From assembly GCF_937997535.1 (NCBI RefSeq), contig NZ_CALKTT010000054.1, forward strand, positions 1 to 5,083: a stretch of DNA of 5,083 bases, read 5' to 3'. Position 1 is the first letter of the stretch, and each line of letters starts with the position of its first letter. The notes beneath the pieces were generated by a model, which saw only the letters and a program-made list of their open reading frames with translations, was not told the origin of the DNA and did no database searches. The stretch is from an uncultured Campylobacter sp. (GTDB lineage: Bacteria; Campylobacterota; Campylobacteria; Campylobacterales; Campylobacteraceae). Shown here in pieces: positions 1 to 5,083 of this stretch. The position numbers were made by a program, and so were the translations under genes.

Positions 1-1574
1 GCCTTGCAAACCGCAACGACCGCGCTTGCATTTACGATCTCGCGATCTCTTAAATAATCCTCAAGCGCGCCGTAATCGCACTCGCATCTGATCCATCTAA
101 ACGCCTTTGCAATCGACGGCGAAACGCATTTGTGCTCACTTAGAGTGCATAGGACGTATAAATTTTTAGGCACCGCAAAATATGAGCGGCCGTCCTTTAA
201 AACGACGCTGGCGCGCGCTTTCTCGCCCTCTTCAAAGCCGTCAATTACATGGGAGTTTTTCGTGCGGATCAGCGAAAGCTCATCTTCCTCGTCGTAGCGG
301 CGATCCAAAAGTACCGCCGCCTCGCCAAAAATTTTATCCAAGCTCGAAGCACTTGCATTGTCGATCAGAAAATAATACTCGCCCTTCGGATCGTTTAGCG
401 CCTTTTTGCACAGCGCCTTAAACTCGCCGCTAATGAAGCTTTCGCCGTAAAATCCGTCGATGAAATCACGATATTCAAAGCCTTCGTGCAGGCAAACGTA
501 GCGGAAATTTTTAGCCGCAAGCTTCTTTTCGGCTATCAAAGATCGCAGCCTGCGGGTTTTACCGGTACCGATCGCGCCGTAAAAGATTGTATTTTTAGCG
601 ACCTCTTCGCTTTTGTAGTTTTTCACGTATTCGAAAAATAGCGAGGAGTACACGATCCTAGCCGCGCCCACGACATCCTGCGGATACGGGGTAAATTCCG
701 CGATAAATCGCGAGCTCACCTCGTAAAATTCTTCAAAAATTTCAACCTTTTCGTCGTATAGCAAGGATAAAATTTGCGCGGTTTCATCGCGATAAACGAG
801 CGTCGGAAACTCATCGTTGCACTGCGCAAATATGCTGGCTAGCAGATAGAGCTTCTCGCGCGAAATTTGCGCGAAATCGCCGTCCTCGGCAAGCCCTAAA
901 TTTAGCATCCCGTCGTCGCTTAGGTAGCTGTCGATCAGATAGAAATTATCGGCATTTATCGCGGATTTTAAAAATTCCATCAATACGAAGGGCTGATTAT
1001 GTAGCGCGACGTCGAAAAAATCGATCGCCAAAGCGCTATCTACCGCCGTAAGAAGCCTGTAAAGCTCATCGTAAAAATTGACTAGCTTTTGTTTGAAAAT
1101 ATCGCGCGCGGTACGCTCCTGCGAATAGCTATTGAAATTTTTTACGATATTTTCGATAAAAACATAAAGCGAGACGATGTTTTTGTCCTCGCCGCTAAGC
1201 ACGCTATCTACGCTTTTTACGGCATTTTTAGGAAACAGCTCCTTTTTGCCGACGATGCGGTCTTTAAAAGCGAAATCGTAATAAAACGCGCTGATATTGG
1301 AATCAAAATACTGATCCATAAAGAAATACTCGGCGTGCGCGAACTTCTCGCCCAAAGATAAAATTTTGCAGCTTCTAAGATTGCCGTCGCTGAGATTTAT
1401 ATACAGAGTTTGCAAAAACTCGCTCTCGGTCTCATCAAAGCTTGCGAGGCAGCGTTTGATCTCGCCTAAATACTTTGAAATCGAGGTTTGTTTTTTAAGC
1501 CAGAATTGGTTTTTGTTGTGATTTTTCCAGCTGGCAACTAGCGACTCTATCTTTTCCTTGCTAAAATCTTGCAT
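1..1574 (-). CDS. McrB-like AAA+ ATPase with degenerate catalytic motifs (3' end outside window)
   Basis: I translated the minus strand from the ATG at 1574 and found 524 codons with no stop before the window edge, so the C-terminus is missing. Residues 1 to about 325 are acidic, aromatic-rich and probably helical, with no domain I recognise. From about 328 the order matches the McrB family: Walker A GAIGTGKT (333-340), a VCLHEGFEYRDFIDGF segment (360-375) like the McrB F-H-x-S-Y-x-Y-E-D-F-I-E-G stretch, a Walker B region FLIDNASASSLDKIFGE (402-418), and VPKNLYVLCTL (468-478) like VPxNLYIIGTM. The Walker B Asp (405) is kept, but the catalytic Glu is Asn406. The family signature MNTADRS reads LSEHKCV (478-484). 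Known McrB proteins are nucleotide-driven motors of restriction systems. Binding is likely here, but hydrolysis may be impaired or altered. A role in defence is inference; a housekeeping or regulatory role is possible. An AAGGA site lies 6 nt before the ATG. Confidence 0.85.
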   Translation of the reverse strand, partial: MQDFSKEKIESLVASWKNHNKNQFWLKKQTSISKYLGEIKRCLASFDETESEFLQTLYINLSDGNLRSCKILSLGEKFAHAEYFFMDQYFDSNISAFYYDFAFKDRIVGKKELFPKNAVKSVDSVLSGEDKNIVSLYVFIENIVKNFNSYSQERTARDIFKQKLVNFYDELYRLLTAVDSALAIDFFDVALHNQPFVLMEFLKSAINADNFYLIDSYLSDDGMLNLGLAEDGDFAQISREKLYLLASIFAQCNDEFPTLVYRDETAQILSLLYDEKVEIFEEFYEVSSRFIAEFTPYPQDVVGAARIVYSSLFFEYVKNYKSEEVAKNTIFYGAIGTGKTRRLRSLIAEKKLAAKNFRYVCLHEGFEYRDFIDGFYGESFISGEFKALCKKALNDPKGEYYFLIDNASASSLDKIFGEAAVLLDRRYDEEDELSLIRTKNSHVIDGFEEGEKARASVVLKDGRSYFAVPKNLYVLCTLSEHKCVSPSIAKAFRWIRCECDYGALEDYLRDREIVNASAVVAVCK

Positions 1575-1580
1575 GACTCA

Positions 1581-1609
1581 TCCTTGTAAGATTAAAATTG
1601 TGTATTGTA
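1581..1609 (-). promoter_or_regulatory. Promoter -10 box and ribosome site of the McrB-like gene
   Basis: Read on the minus strand, TACAAT (1604-1609) fits the sigma-70 -10 hexamer. An A/T-rich stretch (about 1611-1645) lies upstream in place of a clear -35, as is usual in Campylobacter. AAGGA (1581-1585) sits 6 nt before the ATG at 1574. The leader would be only about 20-25 nt. This suggests the gene is transcribed independently of pcm, whose stop is 155 nt upstream. The transcription start itself is inferred. Confidence 0.6.
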
Positions 1610-1701
1610 CTTGAATTTAAATAAATAATTAATAAAACTCTGATTTCTCGGCGAAGCGCGAAAGCAAAATTTTATTAAATTTACGCGCCCGCGGCGGTAG
1701 G

Positions 1702-1715
1702 AAATTTTAAAATTT
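1702..1715. repeat. Perfect 14-bp A/T palindrome after pcm
   Basis: AAATTTTAAAATTT equals its own reverse complement and lies about 15 nt past the pcm stop codon. It contains no G or C, so it is a weak candidate for a terminator stem. AAATTT-type motifs are abundant in every gap of this window, so it may simply reflect local base composition. Confidence 0.4.
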
Positions 1716-1729
1716 ACTGCGCGCTAGAT

Positions 1730-2365
1730 CTATCCGCGACCCTGCACCAACGGGACGAACTCGCAGGCGCCGAGCTCCTCTTCTTTGATCTCGCTTGGCG
1801 AAATTTTACTAAACCTAACGATCTTTTGCGAGCCGCCTCTATTCATCGGAGCGACCAAAATTCCGCCGATTGCCAGCTGCGCAAACAGTCGCTCGTCGAT
1901 CCGCTCGGCGCACGCGGAGAGCAAGATCCTATCGAAAGGGGCGAAATTTTTCCACCCCGCGTTGCCGTCGTCGTGGCGCAGGCTAATATTTGAAATCCCG
2001 AGATTTGCAAAGTGCCTTTTCGCCTCGCCCACCAGCCGCTCGACGCGCTCGACGGCAAAGACGCGGTGAACCATCCTGCTTAAAATCGCCGCTTGATAGC
2101 CGCTGCCGCAGCCGATCTCTAAAATTTTCTCGACCTTCGGATCCACGCTTAGCGCCATCGTCATGCGCGCGACCGTCAGCGGCGAGCTGATCCACTGGCT
2201 GGCTAAAATGGGCTGCGCGTTAAGGCTAAAGGCGTGCGCGCCCAGCGGGGCAAACTCGCTTCTAGCGACGCTACAAAACGCCTCAAAAAGCGCTGGATTT
2301 AAACTCACCTGCTCGGCGATGTCGTTCGCCATCTTTTCGCAGCGTAGCCGCTCTAGCGAGACCAT
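1730..2365 (-). CDS. pcm: Protein-L-isoaspartate O-methyltransferase
   Basis: This cytoplasmic enzyme transfers a methyl group from S-adenosylmethionine to the carboxyl group of L-isoaspartyl residues in aged proteins, starting their repair. The 211 residues match the usual length of bacterial Pcm (about 205-215). Visible hallmarks are QWISSPLTVARM (57-68), the family's ISxP segment with its conserved serines; the SAM-binding motif I EIGCGSGYQAA (83-93); ERVERL (106-111); the acidic HDDGNAGW (131-138), matching the family GDGxxGW; APFDRILLSA (142-151); the QLxxGGxLVAPM stretch (163-174); and the C-terminal FVPL (203-206). The ATG at 2365 is favoured by GGGAG 6 nt upstream. It follows nrdB on the same strand after about 280 nt; as far as I recall, C. 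jejuni also has pcm close to nrdB. No own promoter is evident. No key residue is missing. Confidence 0.93.
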   Translation of the reverse strand: MVSLERLRCEKMANDIAEQVSLNPALFEAFCSVARSEFAPLGAHAFSLNAQPILASQWISSPLTVARMTMALSVDPKVEKILEIGCGSGYQAAILSRMVHRVFAVERVERLVGEAKRHFANLGISNISLRHDDGNAGWKNFAPFDRILLSACAERIDERLFAQLAIGGILVAPMNRGGSQKIVRFSKISPSEIKEEELGACEFVPLVQGRG

Positions 2366-2371
2366 AGTGCA

Positions 2372-2376
2372 CTCCC
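2372..2376 (-). promoter_or_regulatory. Ribosome binding site of pcm
   Basis: GGGAG on the minus strand lies 6 nt before the ATG at 2365. It supports that start over the internal ATG at codon 12. Confidence 0.6.
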
Positions 2377-2564
2377 GTCCGACCAGACGTTAAATTTAAA
2401 GCCACGAAAGTTTCTGCTCTGTTTAAATTCGGAGCCGATAAAATTTTTAAAAATTCCCGAAAGTCCACTCCGCGCCAAAAGAGCATGAGCTGCGTTTTTT
2501 AGATACGTAGCGCGGCTAAATTTTAAAAATTTTGCAGGTAATACGCCTTCTGCGCTCATCGTAC

Positions 2565-2617
2565 GTCCGTGCCGCGCCGGACAAGTATCTGCAAAGTATC
2601 CGTGCCGCAATGCGGCA
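2565..2617. repeat. Cluster of short direct and inverted repeats downstream of nrdB
   Basis: TCCGTGCCGC occurs at 2566-2575 and 2599-2608. AAGTATC occurs at 2583-2589 and 2594-2600. TGCCGCAATGCGGCA (2603-2617) is an inverted repeat with a 6-bp stem and a 3-nt loop. GTCCG (2565-2569) pairs with CGGAC (2578-2582). Neither stem is followed by a T run on either strand, so a classical intrinsic terminator is not shown. The cluster could form structured RNA in an nrdB-pcm transcript. Confidence 0.5.
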
Positions 2618-2644
2618 GAGCAAAATTTCAAACTGCAAAATCCG

Positions 2645-3667
2645 CTAAAAATCATCAAAACTCAAGCTTCCTTTGCTGTAGTTCGTGACCTTGCTCTCGA
2701 AAAAGTTGCTCTTTTGATCATTAAATTTAGAAAAATCATCGACCCATTTTATCGGGTGTTTCGCGCCGTATCGCTTCTCAAGCCCGATGGCGAGCAGGCG
2801 CTGATCGACCAGGTAGTGGATGTATTCTTCGATGATGTCGTCCGTAAAGCCCATAATTTGATTATCCGTGATGTATTTGCCCCAATCGATCTCTAAGTTT
2901 CCCGCCGTCTCGAACATCTCATAAATTTTATCCACGTTGCGTTTGTTAAACAGATCGGCGCGCTCTTTGCGGACGGAATTTATCATGTTTTGAAATAGCA
3001 GTAGATGCGTGATCTCGTCGCGCTGTATGAAGCGGATCATCTGCGCGCTGCCTAGCATCTTGCCCGCACGAGCAAGCGCATAGATCGAGGTAAAGCCGCT
3101 GTAGAAGTAGATACCCTCTAAAATTTGATTCGCAACCATCGCTAGCAGCAGCTTATCGTCGCTAACCTCGCCCGCAAGCTCCTCATAGACACTTGAGATG
3201 TAGTCGTTTTTCCTGCGGAGCATATCGTCGTGCTTCTCCATCTCGTAAATGAGATCGGTGTTTTCACAGATCGCCTCGACCATGACGGCGTAAGATTTGC
3301 TGTGGTTGGCCTCCTCGTAGGCTTGGCGAGCGAGCACGGCGTTGATCTCCGGTGCCGTGATGTAGGGGTTGATATTATCGGCGAGATTGTTGGTCTGAAA
3401 GCTATCCATCGATATCAGCTGGCTCCACACGAGATCGTACATCCGCTTCTCGGCGCTTGTGAGATTGAAGTTATAATCGCGCACGTCGTCGGTGGTATCG
3501 ACCTCTTTGGGAAACCAGGTGTTGGCCTCCATCAGATCCCAAAGTTTCAGCGCCCATTGATATTTCGCCTTGGTAAAATTTAAAATTCCCTGCGGATTGC
3601 CACCGAAGATCTTGCGATCGGTAAGCGTCTCGTCGGAGAAGGGGTTGTAGATTTTTTTCCTATCCAT
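2645..3667 (-). CDS. nrdB: Class Ia ribonucleoside-diphosphate reductase, beta (radical) subunit
   Basis: NrdB houses the dinuclear metal centre and stable tyrosyl radical that start ribonucleotide reduction in the NrdA subunit, making deoxynucleotides when oxygen is present. The 340 residues fit the family (about 320-380). By comparison with E. coli NrdB, the metal ligands are all visible: D88 (in LISMDSF), E119 and H122 (in EEANHSKSY), E184 (in QILEGIYFYSGF), and E218 and H221 (in RDEITH). Y126 matches the radical tyrosine Y122. W51 (in WFPKEVD) fits W48, and Y330 (in YSKGSLSFDDF) fits Y356 of the radical-transfer path in the tail that docks to NrdA. The start at 3667 has AAGG 6 nt upstream and a -10 box. 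No nrdA lies in the window, which agrees with the separated nrdA and nrdB of Campylobacter. The gene is intact. Confidence 0.97.
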   Translation of the reverse strand: MDRKKIYNPFSDETLTDRKIFGGNPQGILNFTKAKYQWALKLWDLMEANTWFPKEVDTTDDVRDYNFNLTSAEKRMYDLVWSQLISMDSFQTNNLADNINPYITAPEINAVLARQAYEEANHSKSYAVMVEAICENTDLIYEMEKHDDMLRRKNDYISSVYEELAGEVSDDKLLLAMVANQILEGIYFYSGFTSIYALARAGKMLGSAQMIRFIQRDEITHLLLFQNMINSVRKERADLFNKRNVDKIYEMFETAGNLEIDWGKYITDNQIMGFTDDIIEEYIHYLVDQRLLAIGLEKRYGAKHPIKWVDDFSKFNDQKSNFFESKVTNYSKGSLSFDDF

Positions 3668-3673
3668 TTTTTG

Positions 3674-3701
3674 CCTTTTTAAAAATTTAGGGCGTATTGT
3701 A
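3674..3701 (-). promoter_or_regulatory. nrdB promoter -10 box and ribosome site
   Basis: On the minus strand TACAAT (3696-3701) is a good -10 hexamer, preceded by a run of seven T. AAGG (3674-3677) lies 6 nt before the nrdB ATG. The predicted leader is about 20-25 nt. The same TACAAT box stands before the McrB-like gene. Confidence 0.6.
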
Positions 3702-3746
3702 ACGAAAAAAATCTTATCGAAGGCTTTGCGGGCAAAATTTAAAGGC

Positions 3747-3758
3747 GTGAAATTTCAC
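3747..3758. repeat. Perfect 12-bp palindrome upstream of the nrdB promoter
   Basis: GTGAAATTTCAC is a perfect palindrome centred about 54 nt upstream of the nrdB -10 box. It is flanked by partly inverted GCAAAATTT (3732-3740) and AAAATTTGC (3763-3771). The position would suit an upstream operator or activator site. It does not look like a typical NrdR box. Chance is possible because AAATTT cores are so common here. Confidence 0.4.
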
Positions 3759-3909
3759 CCGTAAAATTTGCGCGGAATTTTATAAGACGCGCACAGCTCG
3801 GCAGGAGCACATAGCGGAATTTTGCGACCGAGCGAGCAAAAGCTAAATTTTATACCGGCTGTATACTTGGAGCTTTGAAATGAAATTTTATGGCAAAACT
3901 TTGGGGTAA

Positions 3910-3937
3910 AATTTTATGATGGAGGAATTTTATGATG
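3910..3937. repeat. 12-bp direct repeat, period 16
   Basis: AATTTTATGATG occurs at 3910-3921 and again at 3926-3937. The spacer contains GGAGG. The copies cover the possible start codons of the doubtful plus-strand frame at 3916. Confidence 0.6.
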
Positions 3938-4072
3938 AAATTTTAAAGGCATGCGGTGCGATTCCATCTATTTACTTTTCGCCAATGCCTGCAGTAAGCA
4001 CCATTGCGGCAAACGGCGAGGCGGAATTTTATCGAGGCACAATATACGCCGGACAATGCGCGCTAGAAAAAT

Positions 4073-4090
4073 TTCATCGCGTTCATCGCG
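4073..4090. repeat. Tandem 9-bp duplication
   Basis: TTCATCGCG is present twice head to tail (4073-4081 and 4082-4090), about 25 nt past the nrdG stop in the direction of transcription. It is probably a small replication-slippage duplication. Confidence 0.6.
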
Positions 4091-4115
4091 GCAAGACGCG
4101 CGCGGCGGCGTAAAT

Positions 4116-4838
4116 TTAATCAAAATTTCGAAGTTCTATCTTTAGATCGGTGCGGATTTTGCTCGGATCAAAGCTCGCAAGCGGCGCGCCTAAATTACCG
4201 AAATTATCGCCGGTGGGTAGAAAGTTTTGTAGATAATAGACGCCACGGTAGCCCTCGCTCCATAAAATTTGCGCCATCTGCTTGATCTTTGCTTCGTTTA
4301 AAAAATCGGCATGCACGGTCGTGCGCACCTCAAATTTAAAATTTTGCCGCAGCAAAAGCCTAAGAGTTTGCAGAAATTTATCGTATAAGCTTGACTTCGT
4401 GATGAGCTCAAAATCCTGCCGCGGCGCCTTAAAATCAAGCGCGATATAATCGATCAGCCCTAGGCTTAGCGCCTCTTCGATCTTTTGCGGATTTGAGCCG
4501 TTGGTATCAACCTTGAGCAAAAAGCCGCGCTGCTTAACTTCGTGCGCCAGCGGGATAAAATCGCTCGCACAGGTGCATTCGCCGCCGCTAAATACGATGC
4601 CCTGAAGCTTGCCCGCGCGCGCATCCAAAAAGCGTAGAAACTCTTCGTTTGAAATTTTACCCCGTAAAGTAACGATTTGTGGGTTGTAGCAGTAATTGCA
4701 GCGCATATTGCAGCCGCAAAACCACGCGATCGCGGCGATGTGATCAGGAAAATCAAGCATCGTAAACGGCGTGATCTCGTAAATCTGCGCGTTACGCAGG
4801 TTTAAGGCTTGCGGCGGCTTCGTATGCGTTTGTTGCAT
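4116..4838 (-). CDS. nrdG: Anaerobic ribonucleotide reductase activating protein (radical SAM)
   Basis: NrdG uses a [4Fe-4S] cluster and S-adenosylmethionine to install the glycyl radical in the class III reductase, allowing dNTP synthesis without oxygen. The 240 residues contain the radical-SAM signature C-N-M-R-C-N-Y-C (C43, C47, C50), the SAM-contacting SGGE (84-87), KVDTNGSNP (109-117) and DYIALDFKAP (130-139). This pattern fits the longer NrdG2-type activases rather than the roughly 155-residue E. coli NrdG. The N-terminal TPFTMLDFPDHIAAIAW stretch (23-39) is also typical. The gene starts 17 nt after the stop of the small glycyl-radical ORF and shows no good ribosome site, so it is probably translated by coupling from the same transcript. 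No in-frame ATG, GTG or TTG lies upstream of this start before an in-frame stop. The adjacent glycyl-radical ORF supports the assignment over other radical-SAM activases. Confidence 0.9.
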   Translation of the reverse strand: MQQTHTKPPQALNLRNAQIYEITPFTMLDFPDHIAAIAWFCGCNMRCNYCYNPQIVTLRGKISNEEFLRFLDARAGKLQGIVFSGGECTCASDFIPLAHEVKQRGFLLKVDTNGSNPQKIEEALSLGLIDYIALDFKAPRQDFELITKSSLYDKFLQTLRLLLRQNFKFEVRTTVHADFLNEAKIKQMAQILWSEGYRGVYYLQNFLPTGDNFGNLGAPLASFDPSKIRTDLKIELRNFD

Positions 4839-4855
4839 TTGGCCGATAGCGGCGA

Positions 4856-5020
4856 CTAGGCGATCTGCTTTTTGTCTTTTTTCTCTTCAAAAAAGACGCG
4901 CTCTTTGTGTTCGCCCTTCTTTCCGATATTAAAGCTCTCTACTGGGCGCAAATAGCCCATCACTCTTGTGTAAACGACGCATTTTGTGCGTTTTGCTTCT
5001 AACTCTTTTGGAAATTCCAT
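4856..5020 (-). CDS. Small stand-alone NrdD glycyl-radical domain protein (54 aa)
   Basis: The product has 54 residues. Its core RTKCVVYTRVMGYLRPVESF (11-30), followed by NIGKKGEHKER (31-41), matches the C-terminal glycyl-radical loop of class III ribonucleotide reductases (RVxGYxRPVxxxNxGKxxEF). Gly22 in RVMGY is the predicted radical site, to be activated by NrdG encoded next. The usual pair of zinc-binding CxxC motifs before the loop is absent; only Cys14 is present. It is a separate gene: AAAGGA (5027-5032) lies 6 nt before the ATG, and an in-frame stop (5048-5050) lies upstream. It may complement a split NrdD chain encoded upstream, or act as a spare radical domain as GrcA (YfiD) does for pyruvate formate-lyase. 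The tail is charged (EEKKDKKQIA). A near-edge frameshift in nrdD is less likely given the dedicated start signals. Confidence 0.85.
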   Translation of the reverse strand: MEFPKELEAKRTKCVVYTRVMGYLRPVESFNIGKKGEHKERVFFEEKKDKKQIA

Positions 5021-5026
5021 TCTCCA

Positions 5027-5032
5027 TCCTTT
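5027..5032 (-). promoter_or_regulatory. Ribosome binding site of the small glycyl-radical ORF
   Basis: AAAGGA on the minus strand lies 6 nt before the ATG at 5020. It favours this start over the in-frame ATG at 5035, which has no such site. It also argues that the 54-residue protein is made independently rather than as the tail of a larger chain. Confidence 0.7.
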
Positions 5033-5059
5033 CATTAAGATTAAAATTTAAATCGCTAT

Positions 5060-5083
5060 TTAGGCGCCCTTGCTCTGCTTGGC
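5060..5083 (-). CDS. 3' end of the upstream gene, presumably the main NrdD chain
   Basis: Only seven codons and a TAA stop (5060-5062) are visible, reading AKQSKGA. Another frame would end at 5056-5058 (PSRARAPK), so the frame is not certain. The identity as the large class III reductase subunit rests only on the adjacent glycyl-radical ORF and nrdG. Confidence 0.3.
   Translation of the reverse strand, partial: AKQSKGA

Larger units (their letters stand above)
2366..2644. other. Gap between nrdB and pcm with an unassigned open frame
   Basis: No recognisable gene fills these 279 nt. On the minus strand one frame is open from an ATG at 2655, inside the last codons of nrdB, to a stop at 2353, inside the first codons of pcm (100 residues). 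The product is basic and rich in Phe and Lys, with segments such as KFLKF and GIFKNFIGSEFK that reflect the AAATTT-rich DNA. It matches no family I know. AAGGA occurs about 11 nt before its ATG but is also part of the nrdB coding sequence. The exact span and double overlap would suit a coupled small gene, while the low-complexity composition suits chance or a decayed gene. I rate a real gene at about one in five. There is no hairpin with a U tract behind nrdB. Confidence 0.5.
3702..4115. other. Non-coding gap between nrdG and nrdB
   Basis: I see no convincing gene here. On the plus strand, an ATG at 3880 with GGAG 7 nt upstream encodes only nine residues before TAA (3907-3909). The same frame reopens at 3916 and runs to 4113 (65 residues, beginning MMEEFYDEILKACG). 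It resembles no family I know and points against all flanking genes. The two parts together could be a decayed short gene broken by one stop, but this is speculative. About ten AAATTT motifs, the palindrome at 3747, a TATAC/GTATA inverted repeat (3851-3865) and two short direct repeats lie here. No intrinsic terminator with a U tract is visible after nrdG. Confidence 0.5.

Noticed and set aside
182..421. Plus-strand 79-codon frame
   Set aside because: It lies antisense within the McrB-like gene, whose minus-strand frame shows clear AAA+ motifs; the plus product is Arg/Pro/Ser-rich and unlike a protein family.
1089..1361. Plus-strand 90-codon frame
   Set aside because: It lies antisense to the N-terminal part of the McrB-like gene, with no ribosome site and no recognisable domain.
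1785..2393. Several overlapping frames on both strands across pcm
   Set aside because: They are out-of-frame shadows of pcm, which has all family motifs in its own frame.
3230..3583. Plus-strand 117-codon frame
   Set aside because: It is antisense to nrdB, whose ligand-bearing frame is unambiguous; long antisense frames are common opposite biased codons.
3696..3760. NrdR box pair upstream of nrdB
   Set aside because: I see no pair of ACACTATATATAGTGT-like 16-mers at the expected spacing, so the call has no support.
3732..3771. Intrinsic terminator for nrdG or for a divergent transcript
   Set aside because: The dyad is A/T-rich in its core and has no T run after it on either strand; it lies about 350 nt past nrdG.
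3900..4095. CRISPR array or mobile-element ends
   Set aside because: The direct repeats are 9-12 bp with only two copies each, with no regular spacers, no terminal inverted repeats and no transposase.
4466..4756. Minus-strand 96-codon frame
   Set aside because: It is an out-of-frame shadow of nrdG, which carries the CxxxCxxC motif in the true frame.

Overview
The window most likely comes from a Campylobacter of the higher-GC group (the C. gracilis / showae / rectus / curvus type). The evidence is a class I ribonucleotide reductase beta gene with no nrdA beside it, a Pcm of the epsilonproteobacterial type, TACAAT -10 boxes behind A/T tracts, AAGGA ribosome sites, and intergenic DNA crowded with AAATTT motifs. 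The genus is inferred from these features and was not confirmed by any search. All supported genes lie on the minus strand, so transcription runs from the right edge to the left edge.

Right end (about 4116-5083): an anaerobic (class III) ribonucleotide reductase cluster. A few codons of an upstream gene, presumably the main NrdD chain, enter at the edge. Next comes a 54-residue stand-alone protein carrying the glycyl-radical loop (RVMGY), then nrdG, the radical-SAM activase. Region 3668-4115 is a gap with no convincing gene. It holds the nrdB promoter, a perfect 12-bp palindrome and small direct repeats.

Middle (1730-3667): nrdB, the aerobic (class I) ribonucleotide reductase radical subunit with all metal ligands and the radical tyrosine in place, then a gap of about 280 nt, then pcm, an L-isoaspartyl protein repair methyltransferase. 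The oxygen-dependent and oxygen-independent routes to dNTPs thus sit side by side, which suits a microaerophile or anaerobe.

Left end (1-1574): one uninterrupted reading frame of 524 codons that runs off the window. It has a long, mostly helical N-terminal region that I do not recognise, followed by a McrB-like AAA+ domain. The Walker A motif is intact, but the Walker B glutamate and the McrB MNTADR-type signature are replaced. It has its own promoter and ribosome site. This is the most unusual object in the window and the best candidate for an undescribed (possibly defence-related) system. Any partner gene would lie beyond position 1, out of view.
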